This document shows, one piece after another, positions 12,714 through 24,848 of a stretch of DNA of 64,000 nt. Source of the stretch: Centroberyx gerrardi (taxonomy: Eukaryota > Chordata > Actinopteri > Beryciformes > Berycidae); NCBI RefSeq assembly GCF_048128805.1, contig NC_136003.1, positions 27,310,885 to 27,374,884 of the forward strand, in the 5' to 3' direction. Numbering within the stretch: position 1 is the stretch's first letter; every line of letters begins with the position of its first letter. The notes under the pieces are model-generated. The model was not told the origin of the DNA. It was given only the letters and a program-made list of their open reading frames with translations, and made no database searches. Position numbers and translations under genes: made by a program.

Positions 12714-14380
12714 AGGAAGATCTCTCCTCGACTATCAAGTGCAATTGGACACACTGGAGGAGACGCGGCCACTCATTCATTCTCCCTCCTCTATCCCAGG
12801 GTGTTGAGTGTATATCAGTGTTTCTCACAGCATGTGTTCCCCCAACCAAAGGAAGGTGGACATGTTCGGTGACTTCTCATTTCGGACTTACATTGCGAGA
12901 AGACTATTATATATAAAGCTGTACTGTGTATAGAGCGTATGAGGCAACCAACCAAAGCAGCAAGACTGATTCTCCTTCTGCTCGTCTCATCTCATGAGCC
13001 ACTGTGAATGCCATCTCATACCAAAAAAAACTGTGGGCATTTGTTGCAAGACGGATGGTCAAGACAAGATTTCAAAACCAAGTCCTTTCGCTGTCCCGGC
13101 TTCTCGCTGGCCTATAAAAAACTACGCCGGGCTACACTCCATACTCATAAAACATGGGTTTGGTAGTGAAGAAAATAGCTGTCTGTGGTAATGGGCAGTC
13201 TCTACTTGTGAAAGAACTACTTCAATTTCCTTATGGCCAGTGGCTGTAAAAAAAAATAAAAAAGTTTTCTGTCTGAAGAGCGTAACCAAGTTGCTCCAAA
13301 ATCAAGACTTGCACAACAAAAATGTATATGAAAACAAATGATTCAGGTCTGCTAGTAACTGGAATTATTTTTACATTCATTTTAAATGAATGATGGCTTC
13401 CATGAGTATTTCAAAACTGACTCACACTTACAGAATGTCATAGCTTTTCATTGTGGCCTTTAGAATAATAAACGGACCTTGCCATCGTAGATTTCCCACA
13501 TTTTATTGCATGCAGCAGTGAAATACTTAAAAAAAACAAAAAAACAACTGATTGTTTACTGGTCTGTCAACTCAAGTTCAAGTGATTTGTAACAGTAAAT
13601 GTACAGGCTTAGGAACAGGAATTTTCAGACAGAAAATCTCCAGATACAGATATCAGAAATATAATATAATATAATATCCAGATACTTGGATATTCTACAT
13701 GTAGACAGAATGGGAATGTACAGAAATGCGTGTAAATGCACAATATGAAAATGGGAATTGGGATTTTTGTCTGAAATTCATGTTTTCACACAGTGATTTG
13801 AGAGGAATAGTGCAGTACTAATGCTGAATGGATGGATGGGTGGGTGGATGGATGGATGGATGGATGCAGAATGGGTACTTCTACGATGGCTATCTAACTA
13901 ACTATAGTAACAGACTGTCATAATGTACAAGTTCCTCAGCTTAAATCAAATAACTGTGCGTTCGTTTGAGGTGTTTTAACAGAGCATTACTATTGTCATC
14001 TACACACATATACAAATACACAGTAGCTACATGGTATCAAAAGCCTTACTGCTAGTAGTTTGGACTCATATCCATAAAGTATCTTAGAAGAGAAATGCTG
14101 ATCTGAAAGCAGTTAACAGCAGTCTGTCAGGAAACTCCTTTTCTTAGATTTTCTGAATACAGCGGCTGATATTTTCATGTATTTAACATTACTGCTGTAG
14201 AACGACATTCTGTAGCAGCTCTATCATATGAAATCTGTCGACCTGTGTTTTCATCCCTTTACTGCCAGGGTAACAGTGTTAAGTCTTCAAGTGTATTGAC
14301 AACAAAGAGTATTCCATTTTGTAATATTTATATTGCCCAGTATTTTTGAACCTATGGAATAAATATTATTTTGACTTTGA
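12714..14380 (+). other. radil: radil 3' UTR (inferred)
   Basis: No other coding signal follows the stop. Two AATAAA poly(A) signals lie on this strand, at 13467-13472 and 14358-14363; the second would give a UTR of about 1.65 kb. A degenerate GGAT repeat (13830-13866) lies within it. The real cleavage site is not visible from sequence alone. Confidence 0.5.
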
Positions 14381-15580
14381 AAACCTTCCAGGCACAGCGT
14401 CTGCTTGCACGCATGTTGAAACGCTCCTGCAGCGCGGGGTCACAAATAAAGCAGCGACACACTTTCGAGTGAATTAGATTTCCAGCTGGAGGCCGACAGT
14501 CTGTAACCGGGTGGAGCAGCAGGAAAGCATGGGTGTGTCTCCTGCATGGCACGCTTTAGTGGGCCACCGCATCAGCCGCTGTTTATAGCTGCTCTGTGGT
14601 TTCCACTAGCCCAGCACTTTCCACTACACTGCTGCCTCTCTCCCGGCCCACGGCTCAGCCCCTGTGCCCCGAGGCCCGCGTTGAAAACACTGTTTTATTT
14701 GTGCTATAAAACGGAAATTTAAACATGTTGCGCGCTCATACTTACTTTAAACACTCGCGTGCACATATCTAAGCATACAATAAATGCTTAAACATGCCAG
14801 AAGCTGCTGAGTGTGAAGCTTCCCCCGCAGGTTTCTGGCATGAATTCTCTTAAGACTGAGCTTCTGTAATCGTTCGCAGTATTAACTGAGGCCGCATGCA
14901 GACCGCAGGCCTCAGGCTCAGCTCTGAATTGCTGCTCACATCTGATTTTTTTGGATGACTGTTCATATCTATTCTAGGATATAACCTATAACCAAAACTA
15001 ATATGAACTGACAGCAATGTCAACAACACGTGTACATAGAGTAACAATAACAAAAGACATCACATCTGTTTTTGTACCTACACATTTCAGTTACGGTATG
15101 TGCCTTTGAGATTTGACTGAATTAAGGCGTCTCCTTAAGCAGTCAAGTTGGCTATTTGGCTTTCATTCATGTCTCGTCCTCCAATGCTGGCTCAACCAAG
15201 CTGCTGTGGTGCCAAAAAATTACGACAGCTGTCTCAGGTGAAGATGCATTTAATGTCATGTCAATGCTGACAAATTCTGATTTGAGGATTCAAATACAAG
15301 TCACATGTATCTCTCATACCTCAGGATCCGATTTTGTAGCACATATCTATGTGGTTGAGATCAGAATTGAAAAACTTTGATCCACCATCCATCGACTCCA
15401 CGCAGGTTTTTACTGTTCACACTGATTAGAAAACATCAGATTTGAGTCACATGTGAGGGCAAAAAAACAGAATTTTGGACACTGTCAGCTGAAGTGTGAA
15501 CGCAGCCTTAATGATGGGAAAGATTAATCTTCAGAATCGCGATCTTTACATCCAACAACACTATCACACAATTATAAAAT

Positions 15581-15935
15581 TTAGCTAGAGTGGCCTGTTC
15601 TGAAGCCAGCAGGAGAAGGCTTTGACCCAAAGTAGTGGTCACAGTTGAGGATGGGACAGTCCGGGAACGGCAGCCTGTAGTCGTAGAAAACCGTTGCCTC
15701 CGGAGGGGATTCCTCCGCCCCTCCTGTGAAGCCACACTCCTCAAGGGAGCGCTCTGGGGGCAGGTAGGCGTCCTGTGTGGGCACCCTAGTCCGGAAAACC
15801 TCCAGCCTGGAGGTCTGGATCCCAACCCGGTCCTGGATCATCCTGATCAGACTGAAAACCCTGCTGCTGCTAGGCAGAACCACCTCAAAGTTCCCTGAGT
15901 GGGCTCCAGCAGACTCGAATGCTACGAGTCTGACT
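15581..15935 (-). CDS. Unnamed gene, terminal exon: conserved-looking C-terminal domain
   Basis: It encodes 118 codons including TAA. Features are VRLVAFESAGAHSGNFEVVL (two strands), a helix SRVFSLIRMIQDRVG, LPPERSLEECGFTGG, and the end motif DCPILNCDHYF followed by a Ser-rich tail. The strand-helix-strand pattern resembles a ubiquitin-like fold, but that is inference. The exon may open a few codons earlier; phase supports 15935. Confidence 0.72.
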
Positions 15936-18705
15936 CTCAGATGAATGAACCTGTGTGACCTGTGTGGTGAGGGACGAAATGCCATGTTAGATGATAACTT
16001 TAACTTGTTTCCAGACCTATCAGCTTATTTCATGATATTTTTAGTCAAATGATCTCACTGCACTGGCAGATAATCAACAAATTTCACTTGACACATGGCA
16101 ATATGACTTCTTTCAAGAAATCATCATAAAACAATGAAGAAAATCTTGAAACAATAATCTTTCTCCAAGACTAATATTTCACTTTTAAATGTCCTGAAAC
16201 AAGTTACATTACCCTGAAAAAAAGTCACATTTGTTGAAACCGGTAAAATGATCTGCCAGTGCAGTAAGATAATTTCACAAAAAAAAAAAAAAACATCCTA
16301 AAATAAGCTTGACAAGTCTGGATGCAAGACAAAATAACTTAAGTTTGTCAGGTTCTGTATACCAAGACCTACTGCACATATCATGCACATTGCGCCTGCT
16401 TTGCTGCAATACAATGAACGCAGTGGTGTTTACATGAGGTGTGTCACAGTGTGATTTAGTGCTGATCGCAGAGCTTAAGAGTGTCAGAAATAACTCTGTC
16501 TCCAGAAGCTCGGTTAACCTCACAGACATGGAGTTTTGGTAGCAGCAATTTGCGGCTGGATCTCAACATGGTTAGAATTTGTCAAGAGCTGCTTGTTTGT
16601 TCCAATTGAGCCACAAAGATTTGTGAAACAATTTCTCCTCGGGACAAAATTTGACGGCTGTCTGGCTATGCAGCAGCTTTATTTTACACCACCCCAAGAC
16701 AAACATACTCCCACCATGCATTCTGAATAGAAGGGGAGCAAATGTGACTTGTCTGTAACGTCCCAGCATAACCTCCGTCTATATTTCCCTCTGTATTCAC
16801 ATCTAACTTTGTGCTCGTGTGCAGCAGGTATACCTGTCCTTGTCCGGTTGGTTTGGGCTCCACAGTCTCAGCTGACAGTGCGGACATCGCTGCAGATCCT
16901 CTTTAGTGACTTCCAAACAGAATTCGGCGTCTTCTGTCTTCACATCCCCTCCTCCTTGGTTCACGTCCTCCTCAGATATCTGGGTGTCAAGCTCACTCCT
17001 TTCACTCAGTCTTTGTGGTTTTAAAACACACAGTCACAGTTAGTTTGTGAAAGCAAAAAAACTAAGATAGTCAAACAGAGAAAATAGTTTGTTTTACCTT
17101 AGTCCCTGTAATTGTCTGCTTAAGTCTCTGTAATTGATCATGCCATTGTTGCCGGTCTTCAGCAGCTGAGCCAGCATGTGCAGCTGAAACTGCTGACACG
17201 GGACGCCCAGGTCCGTCAGACCTGCCACCAGCGACATGGGATTCAATGAAAAACATATTGCTCATCGGGGTTCGATCTATATGGGTTTTCAAGGGCTGAT
17301 ACCGATATTTTTAGACTGAAGTCTCCGATAGCCAGTTTGTGCCAATATTCAATATCTTTAAACTCGACCATTTCCATGCCAAAATTTTAAGTATTCGGTG
17401 TATCCTCCAGAATTTGGAAAAGCCTCTGAAACAGCATTTAGTCCATCATGGGACACTGAAACTCTCCATCGAATCCCAGGATAATGAAATTCCTTCAGGG
17501 TTAGCAGCTCGTTAAGGCCTCACCTATTCAATTAGGGGGAACTCTGGGATAATTAGCCCTTTAAATGAAGAATTAATGTACAAAAACAATTGAACAATTG
17601 AATAAATAAACTGTGCAAAGAAAATAACATTTCACTGCAGGTGTTACAGACTGTTTTTATGTAGCTGTGGTTGGGGAGGAACCTCCATCATATCAGAGTT
17701 GGACCACATGCTGGCTGATATTGGATATTTAAAAAGAGCTACCCCTATTGCTCATAATGTGTTTTTCATCCCTTCAAGCAGAATTTAATTTGCAAATGGG
17801 TTTGACTCATTGCCCTTGCAAGGATCCTCTTGTGATGATTTATGTATGAGGACTTTCCAGCAGCATTATAAGTTCTGAACCGCGTCGGTTTCCTCGCTAC
17901 AGATGAAGAGAGGAGATGCTATCTGCTCAGTGAATCACCCTGGGAACTGGTCTGCACCACACATATCACCCTGTGGGCTCGATGCTCGACTTAAAGCTGA
18001 CTGGGCGCTCCTTTGCTCAAACCTTCAGGAGGATTAATGCTCCCTTCAGTACCAAAGTACAGTTTACTCTGGTGTCTGTAGTTTGACGGACAAAAGGAAC
18101 ATTGTTCTGGTTTTGTTTCCCAGAGCCAGCTGCTGTTATCTACAGGGGGGATGAGAGGGCCACAGAGAGCCATCCAGGAAATGAGCAACTACTTGCATTA
18201 TCAAAAGTCTGAGTCACAATGCTGCCCATGAATACTTCAATGAAACCACACTGCGGCATTTGGTCAAAAGTGCCTCACATATCTCTTTCTAATCTCTTCT
18301 TCCCCGAGATTATCTCTATCTGACATTCAAAGGAGCTGGAGCAGGCAGTGAGGTTTGCCATGAAAAATGACAACAGAGGTTTCAGTTTGAGCTCCCATAG
18401 ATCTTAGCGCACAGATAGAGTAATCCTACCAAATGCCATGATTGTTTCCACCAGAGCTACAAGACGGGTGGGAGAGATATTTCCCACAGCGGGTTCAGGC
18501 TGGGAATGAGGGTGTAGAGAGGAGATGGATTACCCAGCTCAAAGTGCTTTGGGCGGACTGATCCGCCTCTGTCTGAGTCTCTGAGGCTGAGCAGCTCCTC
18601 CACTCGCTGCTGCTGGACACCAGACCACCGGATCATCTCCTCCAGGAAGCTGTCGAACTCTGGACCGCTGGACCTGAAGGCTTGGCAGGCTTTCTCCAGG
18701 GCCGC
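15581..18705 (-). CDS. Unnamed gene: EF-hand-like, CxxC and conserved C-terminal domain (3' four exons, 275 residues)
   Basis: Exons in transcript order are 18705-18534, 17221-17098, 17010-16834 and 15935-15581. Phases agree at all three junctions and the frame ends in TAA. Residues 43-54 form an EF-hand-like loop (D-S-D-R-G-G-S-V) with His at position 12; residues 79-90 form a second one (K-T-G-N-N-G-M-I-N) lacking the first Asp, so calcium binding is doubtful. An acidic linker leads to a CPHC motif (Cys141, Cys144). The last exon is a compact alpha/beta-looking domain of about 100 residues that may be ubiquitin-like and ends FPDCPILNCDHYF. I do not recognise the family. It lies tail to tail with radil, about 1.2 kb apart. 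The first residue shown is not the start of the protein; more 5' exons must exist. Confidence 0.72.
16834..17010 (-). CDS. Unnamed gene, exon with acidic linker and CPHC motif
   Basis: The exon starts one base after an AG at 17012-17011 and ends before GTATAC. It encodes a Glu/Asp-rich stretch, then LEVTKEDLQRCPHCQLRLW. The phase is consistent on both sides. Confidence 0.68.
17098..17221 (-). CDS. Unnamed gene, exon with second EF-hand-like motif
   Basis: Acceptor gctggtggcag, donor GTAAAA. It encodes LTDLGVPCQQFQLHMLAQLL, then the loop KTGNNGMINYRD. Phase 1 in and 2 out match both neighbours. The acceptor tract is poor in pyrimidines, so the exact start is the least certain point. Confidence 0.68.
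17266..17750. mobile_element. GGGTTTGAC-family repeat, copy 2
   Basis: It begins ggggttcgatc and carries the same internal blocks as the copy at 528 (tccgatagcc, gcctctgaaacagcattta, tccatcatgggacac). It lies in an intron of the unnamed minus-strand gene, 45 bp beyond the exon at 17221. Confidence 0.6.
18534..18705 (-). CDS. Unnamed gene, exon with first EF-hand-like motif
   Basis: Acceptor aaccccgttag, donor GTAATC after phase 1. It encodes 57 residues beginning AALEKACQAFRSSGPEFDSF, with a helix-loop-helix around LLSLRDSDRGGSVRPKHFEL. The preceding exon must end in phase 0. Confidence 0.7.
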
Positions 18706-19874
18706 CTAACGGGGTTTCAGTCAATCATATCAACACCAAGTTAATTTTCAGTTCATTTACAATTTTAGATTCTAGATTCTTCTAGATTTCAGGGGAGAAA
18801 GTGGAACCACGACTGATGACTGACAAGATATTATTTGGTCAGTGTGAGTGCCACACCTTGCCATACTCAACTGACACCCATGGGCACAAGCAGAAGTCAA
18901 CAAAGTGGATTTCTTCTTAACGATGTATTTTAGAGGTTTCTCTCTTTCACAGTATTTGAGTATACGCACATTTTTCTTCTCGTCTTTGGTGAGTTTCGAG
19001 GGCCTTTGCCTTTTCTTCATCATGCCGGCCTGTGTCCTGTCTCATCCGGGACGAGGAAGGATGTGGCCACTGCTCTGTGTTTACAGGAGATATGAGGCTG
19101 ATGTGACCAATCACTGATGCCCTTCACTCTGAGGATAAGAACAGATGAAATACTGTTTCATGTTGGAGAATTGGAATTAGATTATGCTTTTCCAGTCCGG
19201 TTCAAAGTATCAGCTTCAATGGCACCAAGAAAACTTTTCTCAAACTTCACTTTACACTGTATCTGCAGGGGTTTTTTTAATGCTAGGATTGAATTTAATG
19301 TAAAAACCGAAACAAAGACACGAAGCTAAACAGAAGCTAAAGGCCAAACCAGACTAATTATGATTGAACATAGCTAATGAGAGTTATTAAACTATAAATG
19401 GGCAGAATAAAAAAAAGGACAGCAGGAAATTAATGAATGGACATGGAGTCCAACTGTGTTTAGTACAGCATGTAAGGTGCATATTGTACTGCTAACCCTG
19501 TTGTGTATTCATCTAAAAATGAGCAAGAAACCTGTTATTGCATGGTGAAAAAATAAGACCTCTAATAACTGTATTTAAGACATTTCAATACTTTTTAAGG
19601 CCTTAAAATCGTTTATTTTAAGACTTTTTCAGACTTTCTAATGACCCATTATTATCCTGTTTTACAGTGCAATTAAATGTCAGCAGTGATCCTTTTCCAC
19701 CGCAGTATTCACCTTATATAGACGTTATTGTAACTGAGTGACAAAGGGAAGAAAAACTGTGACGGTTTTGCGATGGCTCATCCTTCCTCCTCATCTCAAA
19801 CAATGAGGACAGGAAACAACACAGCGGTGACCAGTTAAACACCAAGAGGGCGAGTGTGGTCCTCCTGGCTTCCC

Positions 19875-19935
19875 TCAGTCCAAGTCCCAGTTCCAGTTCC
19901 AGTCCCAGTCCCGGTCCCGGTCCCAGTCCCAGGTC
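19875..19935 (+). repeat. CAGTCC/CGGTCC hexamer repeat
   Basis: About ten units of (C)(A/G)GT(C/T)CC. On the minus strand one frame reads Leu-Gly/Leu-Glu repeats between possible splice sites, so a coding role cannot be excluded. Confidence 0.85.
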
Positions 19936-21437
19936 TGGAAGCTGGGGTGGGGTTCCTGAGATGCAGCCCCTCCCTCAGACACAGGAAATCCCGTCTGGAG
20001 ACGAAAGTGTGCGGGGTAAGAAGACTCACTCTGGAGGACAGCCAGCCGGGATGCCTCCGACTCTGAGTGGGGTTTGATTTAGTGGAGATGATAAAGTCCA
20101 GCAATAAGAGGGGGGTTGGTACAGTAAGATACCAGTGTATGAGTCAGTTCTAGACGGGAGTCTGAGCTTGAAAGGCCTGAGCTTATACTGTATGTACAGT
20201 AACACTGCAAGAGACTGAGAACGGATGCTATCAGAGCTGCGGTTGGTGCAAGGGTCGAGGAGAAACACTCTTTTCTTTCATTCATTTGCTTTCCAGTCTC
20301 TGAATGCACTGAAAATCCCTCTGAGGATCGAAATGAAGCTGCTGAAAGGCTGAATGAGCTCGGTGAACTGTGGATGAAGAGTGTGTTGTTGTTTTTTTAC
20401 ACTTCTGAGAGAAACACTTCCCTTGAGAAATATGCGACACGCGTAATGAGGCTTTCCTTTATGGTCTTATGAAATTCCCTCCAAGGCTCGCACAACAAGG
20501 CAGATCGCCTCAAAGTGAATTTCAGGCACTGGCAACCACTCATCATGTGAACTACAGTAAATAAGGTTTTACATCAATGATTCCGTGTTATTAACTCTAT
20601 AGAATTCAAAGCCTTAATGAACTGCAAATGAAAACTAAAAGAGGAAATCCTTGCATCCCTCTGAAAACATTTATGGAAAAATAACTTCAAAATATGAAGA
20701 CAACACATATGGAAAATGGGGAAATGCTGTCTCAATTTCCACATCCCTGTTTATGTTGACACCAGCCCTAAAAAAAAGGTTATATATATTAATTGATTTC
20801 ATTTATATTATATTTATTGCTTTTATTTACTGTTGTTTTATTACCACTGTTTTCTTCTTTTACTCGCTTAGCGCTGAGGGGAAGAAAAAGCTGTTTTCCC
20901 TCATCAGTTCCACTCTGTTTTCTCAAAGCAACACAGAGGTAGGTTTATAAGTCTTCTTCCTTCTTCCTTATACAGTCACTGTTGATGCAGTAAATTCAGT
21001 ACAGTAGTGTGTTTCTGCACCGTCTGCATGGTTCATGGAAAGGTCAGTTCACATGATAGTATCCACAGGTAAACTTAGAACGATCACATCAGTCATTTAT
21101 GCTATCAATAGTATAAAAACTTCCTATAGCCATCAAAACAAAGAATGGTCACTCCTGCAAGGAAGTATTTTAGTGCGTAAAATTATGTTACAGCGCCCTC
21201 TGTTGGCTTAAAAAGGAACTGAAAGAGACACGAGGACGCCCCAGTTCCTGCTCCTTCATGCAGAAATCCCTGAAAAGGAGAAAACAGACCTGGGAGCAGT
21301 GATATTATTAAATGACCGTACACACTTTATAATAGCTTAAGATGTAAACTGAGTTCAGCACTCATTGTGTTATATAACCATCAGGCTTATTTCCCCTGGG
21401 TTACATTGTGTTCAAAGTATGACCTACATAGTCTGTG

Positions 21438-21899
21438 CTAGGGTTTGACTGATACAGCTCTTTGAAGACCAATACTGATACTGAAATGACTGATTGACGC
21501 TGCCGATAGCTGACATTTTTGTGACAAAATGCAATATATTTAAATTTACCCATTTTATGCTGAAAATGTTCCCCAAAATTACAATTATTTAGTGTTTCTT
21601 CCTGAATTGTCTTCTTGTCAGGGTATAAAAGCCTCTGAAACCACATTTATATCTCATCATGTGACACTAAAACTCTCCACTGAAACCCAGGATGATGATG
21701 ATAATTAAACATATTCATGCATACTTGTGTGAAATCTGATCAAAATGTCACATCAGAATGAATTCAGGTTAAGATCTTCCCATAGACAACCAGTGTATTG
21801 ATCAATTATACAATAAATATGTAATCAAACTGCATCACTTCCATCATATCAGAGGTGGATGGGCCAATATCAGCAAACAGATATATCAGTCGAACCCCA
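21438..21899. mobile_element. GGGTTTGAC-family repeat, copy 3 (clearest ends)
   Basis: The left end tagggtttgactgata and the right end tatcagtcgaacccca are inverted copies of about 14 bp, so the family is a TIR element of about 460 bp. A fragment in the other orientation lies at about 23754-23885. Confidence 0.62.
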
Positions 21900-21995
21900 C
21901 AGTCTCTGTAACAACTTGTGAGTATGACTTACATTCAATTAGTATTCAGTTTCCGTCAGAAAGGCAGGACCTCTCATCGGTCAGCCGTAACTCAC

Positions 21996-22078
21996 TGTTG
22001 AAAGCCTCTTCTTCTTTCCTGTAATACTGTCGGGAAGTTGTTTTTTTCTCTCTCTTGCCTGTTGAATCACTCTGTTGA
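21996..22078 (-). CDS. Candidate upstream exon of the unnamed gene
   Basis: On the minus strand a reading frame with a charged, helix-like sequence (GKREKKTTSRQYYRKEEEAF) ends at a near-perfect donor (A|GTGAGT, phase 1). Its acceptor is unclear; 22078 is a guess from the nearest AG after a pyrimidine run. A short phase-compatible candidate (KSEASRLAVLQ, about 20078-20043, donor A|GTGAGT) could follow it. Neither is proven. Confidence 0.33.
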
Positions 22079-22885
22079 CTGGTTGCCAGGGGAATGGGGC
22101 CTTCAGACATGCAGTGATTTATAGGAAGGTTTGACCGATGAGTGAATGAAAGGATCTACTGCATTTCAAAACAGAGGATTCAGCGCACAAGCTCGTTCCT
22201 TTTGTTTCAGCTCAGACTCGTCAACAGAAAGAGTTTCTCACAGCTCAGATCTTGCATTGAATCAAACTGATGAGGCGCTTATTAGCATTTTACACACACT
22301 TGTTAGATTTGCCACTAGGTGCCAGTGTTCACAGGTTGACTTATGAATTAATATTTTGATTCAGGGTCAGATATTGGTTCATGGATCATATCTGTTGTCA
22401 TATATAAATGGTGCTCTACTGGTTTTTAAATGGGACTCTACTGGTTTTTCGTCTACAGATTTTGTCTTTGTCTTTGTTTCAGTATGTTGCCATGTACAGT
22501 TACAGTTATGCTAAAACAACTGGTACTTTAAAAATATTCACCCCTTTGACATTTTGCACATTTGTCTTGTCATAGAAACACTTCGAACTTCATTTATTTG
22601 TACCTTTTGTCTGCGTTTTTTGCAAAGTCCTTCTTACACATTTCAGGTCAGACATTATCTACATCCTAAAGTCTCATTAGGATGTATTGAAGAGAGATAA
22701 AATGAGCCAAATAAATGCATTTTGAAGTCCTTCTGCAGTACATGTCCAACTGAAAATGCACAACTGTCACGGAAAAAGGATCTTTTAGGGTATCAAAATT
22801 TCATGGAGACAGAAACCGGCTACAAGATCAAGGCAGGAGGGGCCAAGTGCAATGAGAGCTCAGCGAATGAGTGATGAATTGAGGG

Positions 22886-22886
<1 letters not shown>

Positions 22887-22931
<45 letters not shown>
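22887..22931 (+). repeat. (CA)n microsatellite
   Basis: About 22 uninterrupted CA units. Confidence 0.95.
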
Positions 22932-22934
<3 letters not shown>

Positions 22935-23590
22935 CATACATGTAGGGCTTGAAGTCTTTTGGTATGAGGAAAAGTGGGCTGACATTGCAGAGGCTCGGAG
23001 TGGAAAAGTTAAGCCACGTAGTCCATCTAAAAGCTGAAACTCAAATCTGCTTCATGTTCATGCAATTTCCTTCACCTGCAGAGATGTTCATCATAAATAT
23101 TCATAGCCGGTGTTCACAGTCCAGCACTGACAATGCAGGCAGGCAAATCAGGCTCAAACATCAAGGATATCAATGAAAAATACTGAATATTCAAACATTT
23201 TCTTTCAGGGTTTTTCACAGAAGGAAGCAGGTATGAGGAACTTCCTAATTACAGTCTGGACTAAACAGGTCTACTTCACTGGACTGTTAATGTGAAAACA
23301 ACACATACTGTATTTGCACATCATGTGTGTTTGTTTGCTCAAAATCATCTGCTTCTTCAGATTCCCACATCGCTCTCCTTGTGCATACTGCATATATTGT
23401 TATGTTTTTAGAATTGTTCTAAACTAATTTCTTCTTTGCTTGAATAACTCCTACTGCTACTATTTTGCACACCCTAATAATGCTGTAGTCCACACTTTTT
23501 CCCCATATTTCCCATTCATACATTCTACTTAATATATGTTGAAATAGTCATTTTATTCTATTTGCTGCTGCAAACAGGGATAATGAGAGT

Positions 23591-23650
23591 TTCTCTTCTC
23601 TTCTCTTCTCTTCTCTTCTCTTCTCTTCTCTTCTCTTCTCTTCTCTTCTC
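23591..23650 (+). repeat. (TTCTC)12 microsatellite
   Basis: Twelve perfect TTCTC units, followed 70 bp later by a 32-base T run (23722-23753). Confidence 0.95.
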
Positions 23651-23719
23651 GTTTTAGTGTCCCATGTTCTAAATGCTATATAAGAGGCTTTCCCCTCCTG
23701 CCAACAATAACACTAAATA

Positions 23720-23756
<37 letters not shown>

Positions 23757-24039
23757 GTATGACATGGAAATGGTCAAATTTAAAGATATTGAATCTTGGA
23801 ACAAAATATCAGCTAATTGGCTGCTTCAGTCCAAAAAAATATCAGTATTGGCCTTCAAAAACCCATATTGGTCAAACTCATGTCTGTCCATACTGTTTCC
23901 ACATGAGACTAAAAGTAAAGAGGAAGACCAATAGATTCTGAAAACACATCCAGTTTGTCTAGTCTGGAGGAGAGTGGACTCTTTAGAGAGAGCAGACATC
24001 TTGATTCTGGGATGGAAGTGTTTGCTCATTCCTCTCTGC

Positions 24040-24340
24040 CGGCTGCTGCTGGGAGGTTAGTTGGTATTCTCCTCCTGTGTTCTGCTGCTCTGTTGTTTCC
24101 TTCTGCTGTTTGCCGCTCCGGCTTCAGTCAAGCGTCGTCGTTCTTGTTGTTCTTGTCGTCGTCCGGGCCGGTCTGAGGCTCAGTGGGTGTTCCTGTCCCT
24201 GCGTGGCCGGACTGGCGAACAGGCCGGTTAGGGGCTATTGTCATTCCCCCACCTCCCGGTCCCGGCCGGAGCCAGACTCCTTATCGCCGGGCCGGGATGA
24301 CAGGGCGCTCGCTCATCTCTGCGGCCCGCTTTCCACCTTC
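24040..24340. promoter_or_regulatory. CpG-rich block, possible 5' exon or promoter of the minus-strand gene
   Basis: This is the only clearly CpG- and GC-rich stretch between 19 and 30 kb, with repeated CCGG and CCGGCCGG motifs. Read on the minus strand, part of it is a polar Gln/Thr/Glu-rich frame. It would fit a first exon or promoter for the EF-hand-like gene, but no splice pair ties it to that gene. Confidence 0.25.
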
Positions 24341-24560
24341 ACTGCTTCACTGAGTCTAAATATCTCACAGTGTTCAACTTTTTCTTTGTGTTTGAGCTGA
24401 TATCCACCAACACAGCTGGGGGAAAAGTCCTGTTTTATTTTGTCCCCCGAGTCATTTTGGCAACACATGATTTATAGACCAAGGGGCATCTCTAACAGCA
24501 GGTGATGTTTTGGACTTGAGAGCAGAGCACAACACAGCTGAAAATGAATATGAGGTCTGT

Positions 24561-24848
24561 AGCAACTGATAACTGGTCAAAATGTAATAAAATGTCCCTC
24601 TAATTTGGTTGAAATGTAATAAAAGTACGTATGTTAATCTAATAAATTGCCAGATAACATCTTCAGACTGATATTGTAATTTAAAAAAGATTACACCCCT
24701 TATAATGTAATAATTGCAGGTTAATGTACCAATACAATATCAGGAGGAAGACATTATTACAGCATTAGGCTTGATTACATTTTGGACTCATTTAGAGGGA
24801 CATTTCATCACATTTTATCACATTATCCAGCATTACAATATCAGTTGC
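24561..24848. mobile_element. 288-bp fold-back element, AGCAACTGAT ends
   Basis: The left arm (agcaactgataactgg ... atgtccctctaa) is matched by an inverted right arm (ttagagggacattt ... atcagttgct). The arms are about 50 bp and diverged. There is no coding frame. Confidence 0.5.

Noticed and set aside
18772..19023. A Lys/Arg-rich 83-residue minus-strand frame beginning MMKKRQRPSKLTK
   Set aside because: It lies in the right place for an upstream exon of the unnamed gene, and a phase-0 junction is possible, but the donor (AAT|GTGCGT) is weak and two frames look equally coding, so it is not called.
21241..21300. A strong minus-strand acceptor (tctgttttctccttttcag) that might open an exon of the unnamed gene
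   Set aside because: No frame continuing from the candidate exon at 22.0 kb stays open past a few codons and no good donor follows.
23955..24400. Plus-strand frames with a signal-peptide-like hydrophobic stretch
   Set aside because: The block is CpG- and repeat-rich, the frames have no splice partners, and the minus-strand reading looks more protein-like; kept only as a CpG-rich block.
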